Assembly: GCF_024172095.1 (NCBI RefSeq)
Contig: NZ_JAMZDX010000002.1
Coordinates: 558,001 to 622,000, forward strand
Length of the DNA stretch: 64,000 bases
Source of the DNA: Kitasatospora cinereorecta
Lineage (GTDB): Bacteria > Actinomycetota > Actinomycetes > Streptomycetales > Streptomycetaceae
Reading direction: 5' to 3'
The stretch's first letter is position 1. Each line of letters starts with the position of its first letter. The notes beneath the pieces are model-generated. The model was not told the DNA's origin. It saw only the letters and a program-made list of their open reading frames with translations, and searched no databases. Shown piece after piece: positions 1-7,192 of the stretch. The translations under genes were made by a program, and so were the position numbers.

Positions 1-597
1 CACACCATCGCCCGCACCTTCGACCGGGTCTGCGGCCTGCTCGCCGACCTCGGCTACCTCAGCGGCGACACCGTCACCGAGGACGGCAAGCGGCTCGGCC
101 GGCTGTACGGCGAACTCGACCTGCTCGCCTCCGAGTGCATCCGCGAGGGCGTCTGGAAGGGCCTAGCCGCCGCCGAACTCGCCGCCTGCGCCTCGGCGCT
201 GGTGTACGAGGCCCGGCAGTCCGACGACGCGACCGCCCCCCGCGTGCCGGAGGGCAACGCCAAGACCGCGCTCGGCCACATGATCCGGATCTGGGGCCAC
301 CTGGACGCCCTGGAGGAGCAGCACCGGATCTCCACCGCCGAGGGAGTCGGCCAGCGCGAGCCCGACCTCGGCTTCGCCTGGGTCGCCTACCGCTGGGCGC
401 TCGGCCACAACCTGGACTCCGTCCTGCGCGACGCCGACATGCCGGCCGGCGACTTCGTCCGCTGGACCAAGCAACTGATCGACGTGCTCGGCCAGATCCA
501 GGACGCGGCGGGGTCCGACCCGGAGCTGCGGAGCACCGCCCGCAAGGCGGTGGACGGGCTGCGGCGCGGGATCATCGCGTACTCGTCCGTGGGGTAA
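1..597 (+). CDS. DEAD/DEAH-box RNA helicase, C-terminal DSHCT domain (5' end outside window)
   Basis: The reading frame is open from base 1 to a TAA at 595-597, giving the last 198 residues of a longer protein. It matches the C-terminal DSHCT domain of Ski2/Mtr4-like helicases (HelY type in actinobacteria): an all-helical region with RTFDRVCGLLADLGYL, a GRLYGELDLLASECI helix and a final LRRGIIAYSSVG. In this family the domain follows the two RecA-like ATPase lobes and helps feed RNA into them; the enzyme is cytoplasmic and thought to act in RNA processing or decay. The catalytic motifs lie outside the window, so the helicase call rests on this tail alone. The gene converges on the sphingomyelinase gene, with a palindromic repeat between them. 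Confidence 0.85.
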   Translation, partial: HTIARTFDRVCGLLADLGYLSGDTVTEDGKRLGRLYGELDLLASECIREGVWKGLAAAELAACASALVYEARQSDDATAPRVPEGNAKTALGHMIRIWGHLDALEEQHRISTAEGVGQREPDLGFAWVAYRWALGHNLDSVLRDADMPAGDFVRWTKQLIDVLGQIQDAAGSDPELRSTARKAVDGLRRGIIAYSSVG

Positions 598-603
598 CCA
601 CTG

Positions 604-677
604 GGGGCGCGGGGAACTGCGCGACCAGCCATCGCTCTACCTGAGCGGTCGGCCGGTCGCGCAGTTCCCCGCGCCCC
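604..677. repeat. Dispersed palindromic repeat copy R1 (76-bp class)
   Basis: A long near-perfect inverted repeat. The left arm begins GGGGCGCGGGGAACTGCGCG and the right arm mirrors it, ending CGCAGTTCCCCGCGCCCC. The central loop reads ATCGCTCTACCTGAG, which is the reverse complement of the loop in copies R2 and R3, so this copy lies in the opposite orientation. It sits 7 bases after the helicase stop, between convergent genes, and could also end both transcripts. Confidence 0.8.
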
Positions 678-693
678 TTATGGGTTCACGTCA

Positions 694-1722
694 TCAGTTG
701 AGCTGGAAGGTCGCCTCGACCGGGTAGTGGTCGCTCGGCGCCTTGGTGTCGGCCTGGCCCGTGGTCCAGCCGGCCTGCGGGTCGAAGTCGATCTTGACGT
801 TGGACATCGCGGTCGGCACCGGGCGGCCCGGGGCGTTCAGGTAGCCGATGTAGTCCAGGTCGTCCCGGTAGTCCTTCGGGAAGGTCTCGACGCCCGACAT
901 GTACTGGCACCACGCGGAGACGGCGCAGTCCATGGTGGTGTAGGTCTGCGCCGGGTCGGTGGCCGGGGTGCCGAGCACGCCGCCCGCCGCGTTCTGCGCG
1001 TTGGCGTAGTCGCCGCGGGCCTGGCCGTGGAAGTACTCCACGTTGAGGTCGCCGCCGATCAGGACCGGCGCGCTGCTTCCCGCGATCCCGTTGACCCAGC
1101 TGCGGATCTCGCCGAGCTGGGCGAGCCGGGTGGCCTGGGTGGTGTCGGTGGAGGTGCCGTCCTCGTCGGCCTGGAGGTGGGTGCCGACCACCCAGCTCTT
1201 CACGCCGCCCTTGTCGATCTGGACCAGCGCCGCGCCCTTGTTGGCGTGGTAGTCCCAGGTGCCGTACGTCGAGTTGGAGAAGACGTGGGCGTACTGGGCG
1301 GCGATCGGGTACTTGGACAGGATCATGGTGCCGCCGTTGATGACGAACCACGAGTTCGAGCAGTTGCCGCTGATGCCGTTCCAGCCGCCGCCCGAGCAGG
1401 TCTGGCCGACCACGGGGGTGTGGTACGGGTAGACGTCGCCGAGCTTGCTGATGATGTCCGAGGTCGAGGTGTTGTTGAAGTTCTCGTCCAGGATCACCAC
1501 GTCGGCGCTGTGCTGACGGACGATCTGCTCGATGACCGGAGTGCGCTGGGCAGCCTGCTCGTGCTGGGTGGAGTCGACGATCGGGGTGCCGAGGTCGACG
1601 TTGAACGCGAACACCGAGAGGGTGGTCGGAGTCTGCGCGGTGGCCGAGGGCGCGGTGCCGCTGAGCAGCAGCGCGGCGGCGGCTGCCGAGGTGAGGGCGG
1701 TGGCCGTGCGGCGCGAGAGCAT
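694..1722 (-). CDS. Secreted sphingomyelin phosphodiesterase (EEP family)
   Basis: A 342-residue protein with a cleavable signal peptide (about residues 1-29: Arg pair, then an Ala/Leu core and an ATAQ end). The mature part is an endonuclease/exonuclease/phosphatase fold like bacterial neutral sphingomyelinase C, which hydrolyses sphingomyelin to ceramide and phosphocholine outside the cell. Visible motifs are the metal-ligand Glu in LDENF (about E80), GTHLQADE (180-187), GGDLN (223-227), DDLDYI and the terminal SDHYPVE (330-336) with the general-base His. Four Cys in the mature part may form disulfides. The ATG is preceded by AGGAG. Upstream lies a tandem palindrome array (1866-1934) that may control it. 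A related secreted phosphodiesterase or DNase is possible, but the C-terminal motif favours sphingomyelinase. Confidence 0.85.
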   Translation of the reverse strand: MLSRRTATALTSAAAAALLLSGTAPSATAQTPTTLSVFAFNVDLGTPIVDSTQHEQAAQRTPVIEQIVRQHSADVVILDENFNNTSTSDIISKLGDVYPYHTPVVGQTCSGGGWNGISGNCSNSWFVINGGTMILSKYPIAAQYAHVFSNSTYGTWDYHANKGAALVQIDKGGVKSWVVGTHLQADEDGTSTDTTQATRLAQLGEIRSWVNGIAGSSAPVLIGGDLNVEYFHGQARGDYANAQNAAGGVLGTPATDPAQTYTTMDCAVSAWCQYMSGVETFPKDYRDDLDYIGYLNAPGRPVPTAMSNVKIDFDPQAGWTTGQADTKAPSDHYPVEATFQLN

Positions 1723-1865
1723 GGGTACTCCTGATAGTGGGTCAGCCCGATTACCCGGATCTGCGCATGACAGGTCCGGGGCATGACGACGGGAACCCTA
1801 GCTACCGGCCGGTACGGTGCGGGGAAACGCGGGAGGATCAGTTGCGATCGATCTCGTGTCGCGAA

Positions 1866-1934
1866 GATGTCTGTACAGCAGCCGCCAGGATGTCTGTACA
1901 GCTCGCGGCAGGTTGTCTGTACAGGTCCGGTCCT
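1866..1934. promoter_or_regulatory. Three tandem 23-bp units each carrying palindrome CTGTACAG
   Basis: TGTCTGTACAG occurs at 1868-1878, 1891-1901 and 1914-1924, exactly 23 bp apart. Each copy contains the self-complementary 8-mer CTGTACAG. The first two 23-bp units share GATGTCTGTACAGC and end in CAG; the third is GTTGTCTGTACAGG and runs into the stop codon of the gene at 1934-2332. The array lies about 145-210 bp upstream of the sphingomyelinase start, read on the minus strand, as expected for an activator or repressor binding cooperatively. It matches no PHO, ARG, Zur or LexA box that I know. Confidence 0.6.
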
Positions 1935-2332
1935 CAGGCCCAGGGGAAGGGCGCCAGGTCGGGCTCCACCCAGCCGGTCCTCGCCGCACTGCCGGCCAGC
2001 GTCTGCGGCCGGTAGAAGCGGTCCAGCAGGTGCTTGTCGAGCAGCTCGGGGTGGTGGGCCGCGAAGGCCTCGAAGTCCTCCTCGCCGCCCAGATGGTGAC
2101 CTACCAGCTCGACCCAGGCGCGGGTCGTCGTCAGGTGGAACTTGCCCGGCGCGCCGGCGTTCGTGGCGGTGCACCGGATGCCCTCGCCGACCAGGTCGAC
2201 CGCAGCGGTCGTCCCGTACCGGCGGACCGCCAGCCAGGTCAGCTGCACGTGCTGGCGGTGGCCGAAGCGCTCCGCGCCGGCCATCACCTCGCGCATCAGC
2301 TCGGTGAACGCGGGCGGGGGTGTGTCGTTCAT
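1934..2332 (-). CDS. Conserved hypothetical protein coupled to MarR regulator
   Basis: A 132-residue soluble protein beginning MNDTPPPAFTELMREV. I recognise no family. Visible features are an HVQLTWLAVRRYG segment, VGEGIRCTATNAG and a C-terminal region rich in Asp, His, Leu and Trp; there is no signal peptide or membrane segment. Its ATG overlaps the TGA of the MarR gene (ATGA, 2329-2332), so the two are almost certainly cotranscribed and translationally coupled. The MarR partner may therefore control this protein. The longer open frame extending to 2824 is only a shadow of the MarR gene in another frame. Confidence 0.75.
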   Translation of the reverse strand: MNDTPPPAFTELMREVMAGAERFGHRQHVQLTWLAVRRYGTTAAVDLVGEGIRCTATNAGAPGKFHLTTTRAWVELVGHHLGGEEDFEAFAAHHPELLDKHLLDRFYRPQTLAGSAARTGWVEPDLAPFPWA

Positions 2333-2763
2333 GCGGAGGCCTCGGTCAGGGCGCGCAGCGCGGCGTGGAAGCCGGCCAGCTCGGCGGGGGAGAGGCCGCC
2401 GAGGGCGCGCCGCTCCAGGTCGGTCAGGGTCTGCCGGATCGTCCCGGCGGTCATCCGGCCGGTCGGGGTCAGCTCGATCAGCACCGAACGCCGGTCGCCG
2501 GCGCGGCTGCTGCGGGTGATGTGCCCGCGCCGCTCCAGCCGGTCCAGCACCCCGGTCAGGGTCGTCGGCCGGCTGCCGACCGCCGCGCCCAGCTCGGACA
2601 CGGTGCGGCCGCGCCCGTCGGCCAGGTTGGCGAGCGCATTGATCTCGGACGCGGTCAGGTCGAGGTCGACCAGCTCGGCGGCGATCAGCTGCAGCGTGGC
2701 ATGGGTCGCGCGCTGCAACGCGAGCAGCGCGGGCTGCTCCGATGGAACGGATTCGGACTTCAC
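2329..2763 (-). CDS. MarR-family transcriptional regulator
   Basis: A winged-helix regulator of 144 residues from the GTG chosen here. The DNA-binding part is clear: LTASEINALANL, RTVSELGAAVGSRPTTLTGVLDRLERRGHI (recognition helix) and the wing SRAGDRRSVLIELTP with the family's conserved DxR. Helices at both ends form the dimer interface. An upstream TTG at 2811 would give 160 residues, but it would place the perfect operator palindrome (2771-2792) inside the gene and lacks a properly spaced ribosome site, so GTG 2763 is preferred. The ligand is unknown. It heads a two-gene operon with the protein at 1934-2332 and probably represses itself. Confidence 0.85.
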   Translation of the reverse strand: MKSESVPSEQPALLALQRATHATLQLIAAELVDLDLTASEINALANLADGRGRTVSELGAAVGSRPTTLTGVLDRLERRGHITRSSRAGDRRSVLIELTPTGRMTAGTIRQTLTDLERRALGGLSPAELAGFHAALRALTEASA

Positions 2764-2770
2764 GCTTTCG

Positions 2771-2792
2771 GATACTACGGTTTCGTAGTATC
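2771..2792. promoter_or_regulatory. Perfect palindromic operator upstream of MarR gene
   Basis: GATACTACG, a 4-base spacer GTTT, then CGTAGTATC form a perfect 9-bp inverted repeat. It ends 7 bases before the preferred GTG start of the MarR gene. MarR proteins usually bind such 20-24 bp palindromes overlapping their own promoters, so autorepression is the likely role. Confidence 0.75.
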
Positions 2793-2922
2793 GATACGCA
2801 AGCCGCTCCAATCCTCGCGATCACGGTCCGGCGGGCAGCGTGGCCCGGCGCACCCGGAACCCGGTGGTCACGGTTCGGCCGCAGCGGCGCCGTTCGGCTA
2901 CTCGCGGCCGTACGCTGATGGC

Positions 2923-3708
2923 GTGTCAGAGGGGGCCGTCGTCAGGGTCCCCGGGGTGACGACGCCACGGTTCGGCCTGTGCGCGATCACCCCGGGCGGT
3001 CCGTCGTGCGCCACGTGTCGGCGTCGCGACGATCCGCCCTGGCGGTCGCTGTTCGACACCCTGCCCGCACCTCCGTCCCAGCCCCCGCCGAGGCCGGTCG
3101 AGTTCACGGTCACGGGCGTTGTCCGAGCCGGCCCCGTGCGCGATGCGCACTGGTGCGCATGCCGGAAGATCATCATCGAGCGCTGGAAGCAGGAGCTGGC
3201 CGACGGCTCGATTCCTGCCGACTGGGACCAGATCGACGAGCACGTTGACTTCGATGAACTCGTCACCGCAGCGAACAGCCTGGCGGACAGGCTTGCCACG
3301 AGGCTGTGGTGGCTCTTCATTCCGCCGCTCCAGCTGATCCCGGACGAGGACATCCCGCGCCTGCGAGAAGCCGTGCAGGTGCTCAGGGCCGGGTTGGCCC
3401 TCGATGCTGTGCTCGGCCGCATGTCGGCGGCGGCATTCCAACGTCGCGTCGCGGCGATCAACTCCGGGGCGCTGCTGGCATCCGCGCTGCAGAGCGTCGG
3501 CGAGCGTCCGGCGATGGCACCCGAGCCCGAGCCCGTCGCCTGCGCACCCCCGGTCGATGTGCTCGGCTGTGCCTGCGGGGTGACCCGGCTCACCGTCGCC
3601 CTCGTTCCGCGTGCTCCTGGATCGCCGTCCGGCGCCTGCGACCACGCGATCGGGAGGACGGCCGTGGATCGAACGACCAGCAGGCAGGACATCGCCCTGG
3701 CGGCATAG
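2923..3708 (+). CDS. Hypothetical protein with N-terminal Cys cluster
   Basis: A 261-residue protein read from GTG 2923; codon third positions are strongly G/C only in this frame, which supports coding. I do not recognise the family. The N-terminal 80 residues hold a Cys pair CATCRRRD and WCACRK, which might bind metal. The middle is helical (IIIERWKQELADGSIPADWDQIDEHVDF, interrupted here by no gaps) and contains an aromatic TRLWWLFIPP stretch. The C-terminal third is Pro/Ala-rich with another CACG. A TACGCT box (2911-2916) lies 6 bases before the GTG, suggesting a leaderless transcript. The small membrane protein gene follows after 27 bases and may be cotranscribed. Confidence 0.6.
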   Translation: MSEGAVVRVPGVTTPRFGLCAITPGGPSCATCRRRDDPPWRSLFDTLPAPPSQPPPRPVEFTVTGVVRAGPVRDAHWCACRKIIIERWKQELADGSIPADWDQIDEHVDFDELVTAANSLADRLATRLWWLFIPPLQLIPDEDIPRLREAVQVLRAGLALDAVLGRMSAAAFQRRVAAINSGALLASALQSVGERPAMAPEPEPVACAPPVDVLGCACGVTRLTVALVPRAPGSPSGACDHAIGRTAVDRTTSRQDIALAA

Positions 3709-3735
3709 CCAGGGGCCTCTTCCGGTCAGTCAGTC

Positions 3736-4011
3736 ATGACCAACGGTGAGGCACACGTGATCACAATCTCGTTCGGAGACTTCTCCATCGAGCTTCCGGA
3801 GAGCCAGGCCTGGGTCGCCATCGTCGTGGCGGTCCTGTTGGCGGTGGTGAAGCTCGGCATCGCGGCGATCCGACGCAGCTCGGACGGTGACGTACCGCGG
3901 GCCGACATCACCATCCGCCAGGCGCGCGACAACCGGTCCCGCAGCAGGAGGCTGACGCGGGTACGGCAGCGACGCGCCCAGGGCCGACGCAGGCCTCCGG
4001 CTCGGCGGTAG
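3736..4011 (+). CDS. Small single-pass membrane protein with very basic tail
   Basis: A 91-residue protein with one clear transmembrane helix (WVAIVVAVLLAVVKLGIAAI, about residues 26-45) and an extremely Arg-rich C-terminal half ending [13 protein letters not shown]. By the positive-inside rule the Arg tail is cytoplasmic and could touch nucleic acid or acidic lipid. No family is recognised. It lies 27 bases after the unknown gene at 2923-3708 and just before a strong terminator, so the two probably form one transcript. The start could instead be a downstream GTG (VITISFGDF) without changing the interpretation. Confidence 0.55.
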   Translation: MTNGEAHVITISFGDFSIELPESQAWVAIVVAVLLAVVKLGIAAIRRSSDGDVPRADITIRQARDNRSRSRRLTRVRQRRAQGRRRPPARR

Positions 4012-4018
4012 GGGTTCG

Positions 4019-4057
4019 ACCGGGGGCCGGTCCCGCACACCGGGACCAGCCCCCGGT
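4019..4057 (+). terminator. Strong hairpin terminator after the 2923-4011 unit
   Basis: ACCGGGGGC plus GGTCCC (4019-4034) pair with GGGACC plus GCCCCCGGT (4042-4057), leaving one C-A mismatch and a 7-base loop. The stem begins 8 bases after the stop codon of the small membrane protein gene. There is no U-tract, which is usual in Streptomyces. The remaining 4058-4269 holds no supported gene. Confidence 0.8.
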
Positions 4058-4269
4058 TCCCGGACGGCGGCGTGCCGACGGGAGCCGCCGGCCACCCGGG
4101 TGCGTTCCCGAGACCGGCGTCAGGGTCGGCTGGGCAGGTAGCGCTCAGCCACCAGCCGGGCCACCGTCCGGAGCCTGCGGAAGTAGGCGTTGCCGTCGCA
4201 TACGCCAAAGGGGGCAGCTTTCCCGGGTTCGAGGCGGTGCTGGGGCCGGACCTGCCGATTCGGAAGTCG

Positions 4270-4797
4270 TCAGCGATGACGGACCATGACCGCGAGCCGG
4301 GGCGAGTCGGGCGAAGGTGGCTGGCTGTTGATGGCCCGATAGCCCCAGGACTCGTACACCGCCTGGACCTTGCCGTCCCCGGCGAGGGGGTTGACCATGA
4401 GGGTGACCCGGTCCTCGGTGCGGTGGGCGAGGAGTTCGTCGTGCATGCGGCGGGCGGTGCCGGTTCCGCGCCAGGGGATGCGGACGCCGATCTCCTTGAT
4501 GGCCAGCACGGGGGTGTTGGTGAAACCCTCCGGCAGCGGTTCGGCCATGCGCTTCCAGTACCGGTCGCCGGCGTCGACGGTGTTGCCGTAGGCGTACCCG
4601 ATCGGGTGGCCGCCGTCGTAGCCGAGGACGAGTTCGAAGCCGGGGTCGCCGACATGCCGGTCGAGACGCTCGGCGAACGCCTCGACGCGGTAGTTCGCCA
4701 GGTGCAGCAATGGAGCCCGGACGTCTGCGTAGACGGCCAGCAGGTCCTGGTGGACCTGGGCGGTGAGGTCGGTGTGGTGGCGCAGCTCGATGGTCAC
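4270..4797 (-). CDS. GNAT-family N-acetyltransferase
   Basis: A 175-residue GNAT protein. The acetyl-CoA pyrophosphate-binding loop is seen as IPWRGTGTARRMHDELL, following beta strand 4 (VLAIKEIGVR); the C-terminal strand-helix LMVNPLAGDGKVQAVYESWGYRAI completes the fold. The substrate cannot be told from sequence. GTG 4797 is chosen because GGAGG sits just upstream; the open frame extends to 4908 but that extension looks non-coding. The gene lies downstream of the exonuclease gene on the same strand, with 124 bases between. Confidence 0.85.
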   Translation of the reverse strand: MTIELRHHTDLTAQVHQDLLAVYADVRAPLLHLANYRVEAFAERLDRHVGDPGFELVLGYDGGHPIGYAYGNTVDAGDRYWKRMAEPLPEGFTNTPVLAIKEIGVRIPWRGTGTARRMHDELLAHRTEDRVTLMVNPLAGDGKVQAVYESWGYRAINSQPPSPDSPRLAVMVRHR

Positions 4798-4921
4798 TCG
4801 GTGGTCCTCCTCGCGTCGCGGCCGTGTTCGGCACGGGTACGGGCCAGAGTGGTCCGCTGCCCTTGGAAAGGCCAGACCTGCGGCAGACCGCAAGCAGGCG
4901 GGCAGCACGTCGTCTCCGACG

Positions 4922-5872
4922 TCAGGACGCCACTCCGGTTCCGGCCTGCGCGAGGGTGTCGAGGAGGCGGGTGAGGGAGGTGCCGAGGCCCCAGCGGGTG
5001 GTGAGGGCTTCGAGGGTCATGGGGTCGAGCGGCTCGGCGGGCAGGGTGGGGTCGAAGGCGGGCAGCGGGACGTCGGTGGCCACCCGGACGACGGTCGGGG
5101 CGACGTCGAGGTATGCGGCGCCCTCCAGCAGGTTCTTGCGGCGGGCGGGGGTGAGCTTGGAGCCGGGGTCGGCGGCGGCCGCCCGGACGCCGGCCAGGTC
5201 GCCGTACGCCTGGAGCAGTTGGGCGGCGGTCTTCTCGCCGATGCCCTTCACGCCGGGCAGGCCGTCGCTGGCGTCGCCGCGCAGTGCGGCGAGGTCGGCG
5301 TACGAGGCGCCGGTGACGCCGTACTTCTCGGCGAGGTAGGCGTTGTCCACCACCTGCGGGCTGCCGACGCCCTTCACCGGGTAGAGCACGGTGACCCCGC
5401 GTTCGTCGTCGACCAGTTGGAACAGGTCGCGGTCGCCGGTGACGATCTGCACCGGGCCGGCGGCCGCGGTGGCGAGGGTGCCGATCACGTCGTCGGCCTC
5501 GTAGCCGGGAACGCCGACCCGGGCGATGCCGAGCGCGTCCAGCACCGCCTCGATCACCGGGACCTGCGGGGCGAGGGTGTCCGGGATCTCCTCCTCGCCT
5601 TCGGTTGCCTCCGCGGCGAGCCGGTGGGTCTTGTACGAGGGGATCAGGTCGACCCGCCACTGCGGCCGCCAGTCGGCGTCCATGCAGGCGACCAGCCGGT
5701 CCGGCCGGTGGTCCTGGACCAGGCGGGTGATGAAGTCGAGCAGGCCGCGCACGGCGTTGACGGGCTGCCCGTCGGGGGACTTCATCGACTCCGGCACGCC
5801 GAAGTAGGCGCGGAAGTAGAGGCTGGCGGTGTCGAGCAGCATCAGTCGCGGAGCGGTCACGCTCCGAATCAT
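4922..5872 (-). CDS. Stand-alone 5'-3' exonuclease / flap endonuclease
   Basis: A 316-residue protein equivalent to the 5'-nuclease domain of DNA polymerase I without the polymerase. It should remove RNA primers and 5' flaps. Metal-binding acidic motifs are visible: LLDTASLYFRAYFG (Asp about 14), ACMDAD, YEADDVIGTLA (124-134), TGDRDLFQLV (145-154), and the helix-3-turn-helix DNA-binding element RGDASDGLPGVKGIG (198-212). The length equals the typical stand-alone actinobacterial form, which coexists with full-length PolA. It starts 22 bases after the stop of the cation exporter gene and is probably cotranscribed with it, though no functional link is obvious. Confidence 0.93.
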   Translation of the reverse strand: MIRSVTAPRLMLLDTASLYFRAYFGVPESMKSPDGQPVNAVRGLLDFITRLVQDHRPDRLVACMDADWRPQWRVDLIPSYKTHRLAAEATEGEEEIPDTLAPQVPVIEAVLDALGIARVGVPGYEADDVIGTLATAAAGPVQIVTGDRDLFQLVDDERGVTVLYPVKGVGSPQVVDNAYLAEKYGVTGASYADLAALRGDASDGLPGVKGIGEKTAAQLLQAYGDLAGVRAAAADPGSKLTPARRKNLLEGAAYLDVAPTVVRVATDVPLPAFDPTLPAEPLDPMTLEALTTRWGLGTSLTRLLDTLAQAGTGVAS

Positions 5873-5894
5873 GCCCTACCGCGCCGACAACTCC

Positions 5895-7013
5895 TCAGTG
5901 CTGGTGCGGTCCGGCGCGGTGGACCGGGCCGTGCGCGTCGGCGCAGTGGTCGCGGTCGTCGTCGGACCCGCCGGGGAGCGGGCCGCCGTCCAGCAGCCCG
6001 CCGTCCGGACCGAGGCGGGCGATCTGCAGCAGCCCGGAGGACTCCTCCTCGCCCACGTGGTCGACCTGCAGGGTGGAGTGGCTGATCCGGTACTGCTCGC
6101 GCAGCTGCCGCTGGAGGTCCCGGCGGACGGCGTGGCAGTCGCCGCCGGGGGTGACCAGGATGTGCGCCGAGAGCGCCGGCTGACCGGAGGTGATCTCCCA
6201 GATGTGCAGGTCGTGGATCTCCTCGACCAGCGGTGCGGCGACCAGCCGGTCGGCGACCGCGTCCGGGTCGATGCCGGCCGGGGCGGCCTCGAGGAAGATT
6301 CGCGCCGAGTCCCGGACCAGGCCGATCCCGGCCCGGAGCATCAGCGCCACCACGATCAGCGAGGCGATCGCGTCGGCCTGCCGGAAGCCCGTGGTCAGCA
6401 CGATCAGGCCGGCGATCGCGGTGGCGATGAACGCGTACAGGTCGGTGAGCACGTGCTGGAAGGCGCCCTCGACGTTGAGCGATGTCCGGTTGGCCTTGGA
6501 CATGCACCAGGTGGCGGCCACGTTGACCACGATCCCGACCATCGCGGTGATCAGCACCAGCGAACCGGTCACGTCCGGCGGGTTGATCAGCCGCTGCACC
6601 GCCTCGTACGCCAGCCAGGCGGAGAGCACCAGCAGGGTGACACCGTTGGCCTGCGCGGAGAGGATCTCGGCCCGCTTGAGCCCGTACGTGTAGCCGCCGC
6701 GGGCCGGCCGGGCGGCCAGCCGCATCGCGACCAGCGCCAGCACGATCGAGGCGGCGTCGGTGAGCATGTGCGCGGCGTCCGAGATCAGGGCCAGCGACTG
6801 GGCGGCGAAGCCCACCACGACCTCGCCGGCCATGAAGGCGGTGATCAGCGCCAGCGCGCTGAGCAGCCAGCGGCGGTCCGCGTCGGCGGCGACCCCGTGC
6901 GAATGCCCGCCGTGCCCGCCGTGGCCGTGCCCGCCGTGCCCGTGGCCGTGCTCGCCGTGGTCGGCGTGGTCGTGGCCGTCGGGTCCGTGGTCGTGGTCGG
7001 CGTGCTGGGCCAT
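5895..7013 (-). CDS. Cation diffusion facilitator (Zn/Cd/Co exporter) with His-rich N-terminus
   Basis: A 372-residue CDF-family antiporter that exports divalent metals in exchange for protons. The first 40 residues contain 14 His in HGHGGHG-type repeats, a metal-collecting tail. Six transmembrane helices follow. The transport-site HxxxD motifs are seen in SDAAHMLTDAAS (helix 2) and FQHVLTDLYAF (helix 5), the zinc-type pattern. A ferredoxin-like cytoplasmic domain (DLHIWEITSGQPALSAHILV and HSTLQVDH) follows, and the tail is again His-rich. It is divergent from the chromate transporter gene at 7193, making a small metal-export locus. No regulator is adjacent. Confidence 0.92.
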   Translation of the reverse strand: MAQHADHDHGPDGHDHADHGEHGHGHGGHGHGGHGGHSHGVAADADRRWLLSALALITAFMAGEVVVGFAAQSLALISDAAHMLTDAASIVLALVAMRLAARPARGGYTYGLKRAEILSAQANGVTLLVLSAWLAYEAVQRLINPPDVTGSLVLITAMVGIVVNVAATWCMSKANRTSLNVEGAFQHVLTDLYAFIATAIAGLIVLTTGFRQADAIASLIVVALMLRAGIGLVRDSARIFLEAAPAGIDPDAVADRLVAAPLVEEIHDLHIWEITSGQPALSAHILVTPGGDCHAVRRDLQRQLREQYRISHSTLQVDHVGEEESSGLLQIARLGPDGGLLDGGPLPGGSDDDRDHCADAHGPVHRAGPHQH

Positions 7014-7143
7014 CGCGCTTCCTCCCGGTGGTGAGTCCGCTCCGCACCCGAAGTGAACCGCAGATCGGACGAAGATCCAAAGGCTGCACTGGTGACGGTT
7101 GTCGTCCCCAGGAGTGACACCTTGCTCCGATAGGGTCTGCGCC

Positions 7144-7170
7144 GGTCACGCGGGTCACGCGGGTCACGCG
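7144..7170. repeat. Three tandem 9-mers GGTCACGCG before chrA
   Basis: GGTCACGCG is repeated three times without spacing at 7144, 7153 and 7162, in the 5' leader of the chromate transporter gene, 22 bases before its start. It may be a slippage-prone repeat or binding site; nothing else supports a role. Confidence 0.4.
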
Positions 7171-7192
7171 GGTTCGGCACGGGAGAGGGTCG

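Noticed and set aside
4072..4974. A 300-codon plus-strand open frame over the acetyltransferase
   Set aside because: It is antisense to a clear GNAT gene and has no family features.
5895..7013. His-codon-rich tract of the exporter as a DNA repeat element
   Set aside because: It is coding sequence for a metal-binding His-rich tail, usual in this transporter family.
7144..7170. Tandem GGTCACGCG copies as a CRISPR or iteron origin
   Set aside because: Only three directly abutting 9-mers with no spacers and no replication gene nearby.
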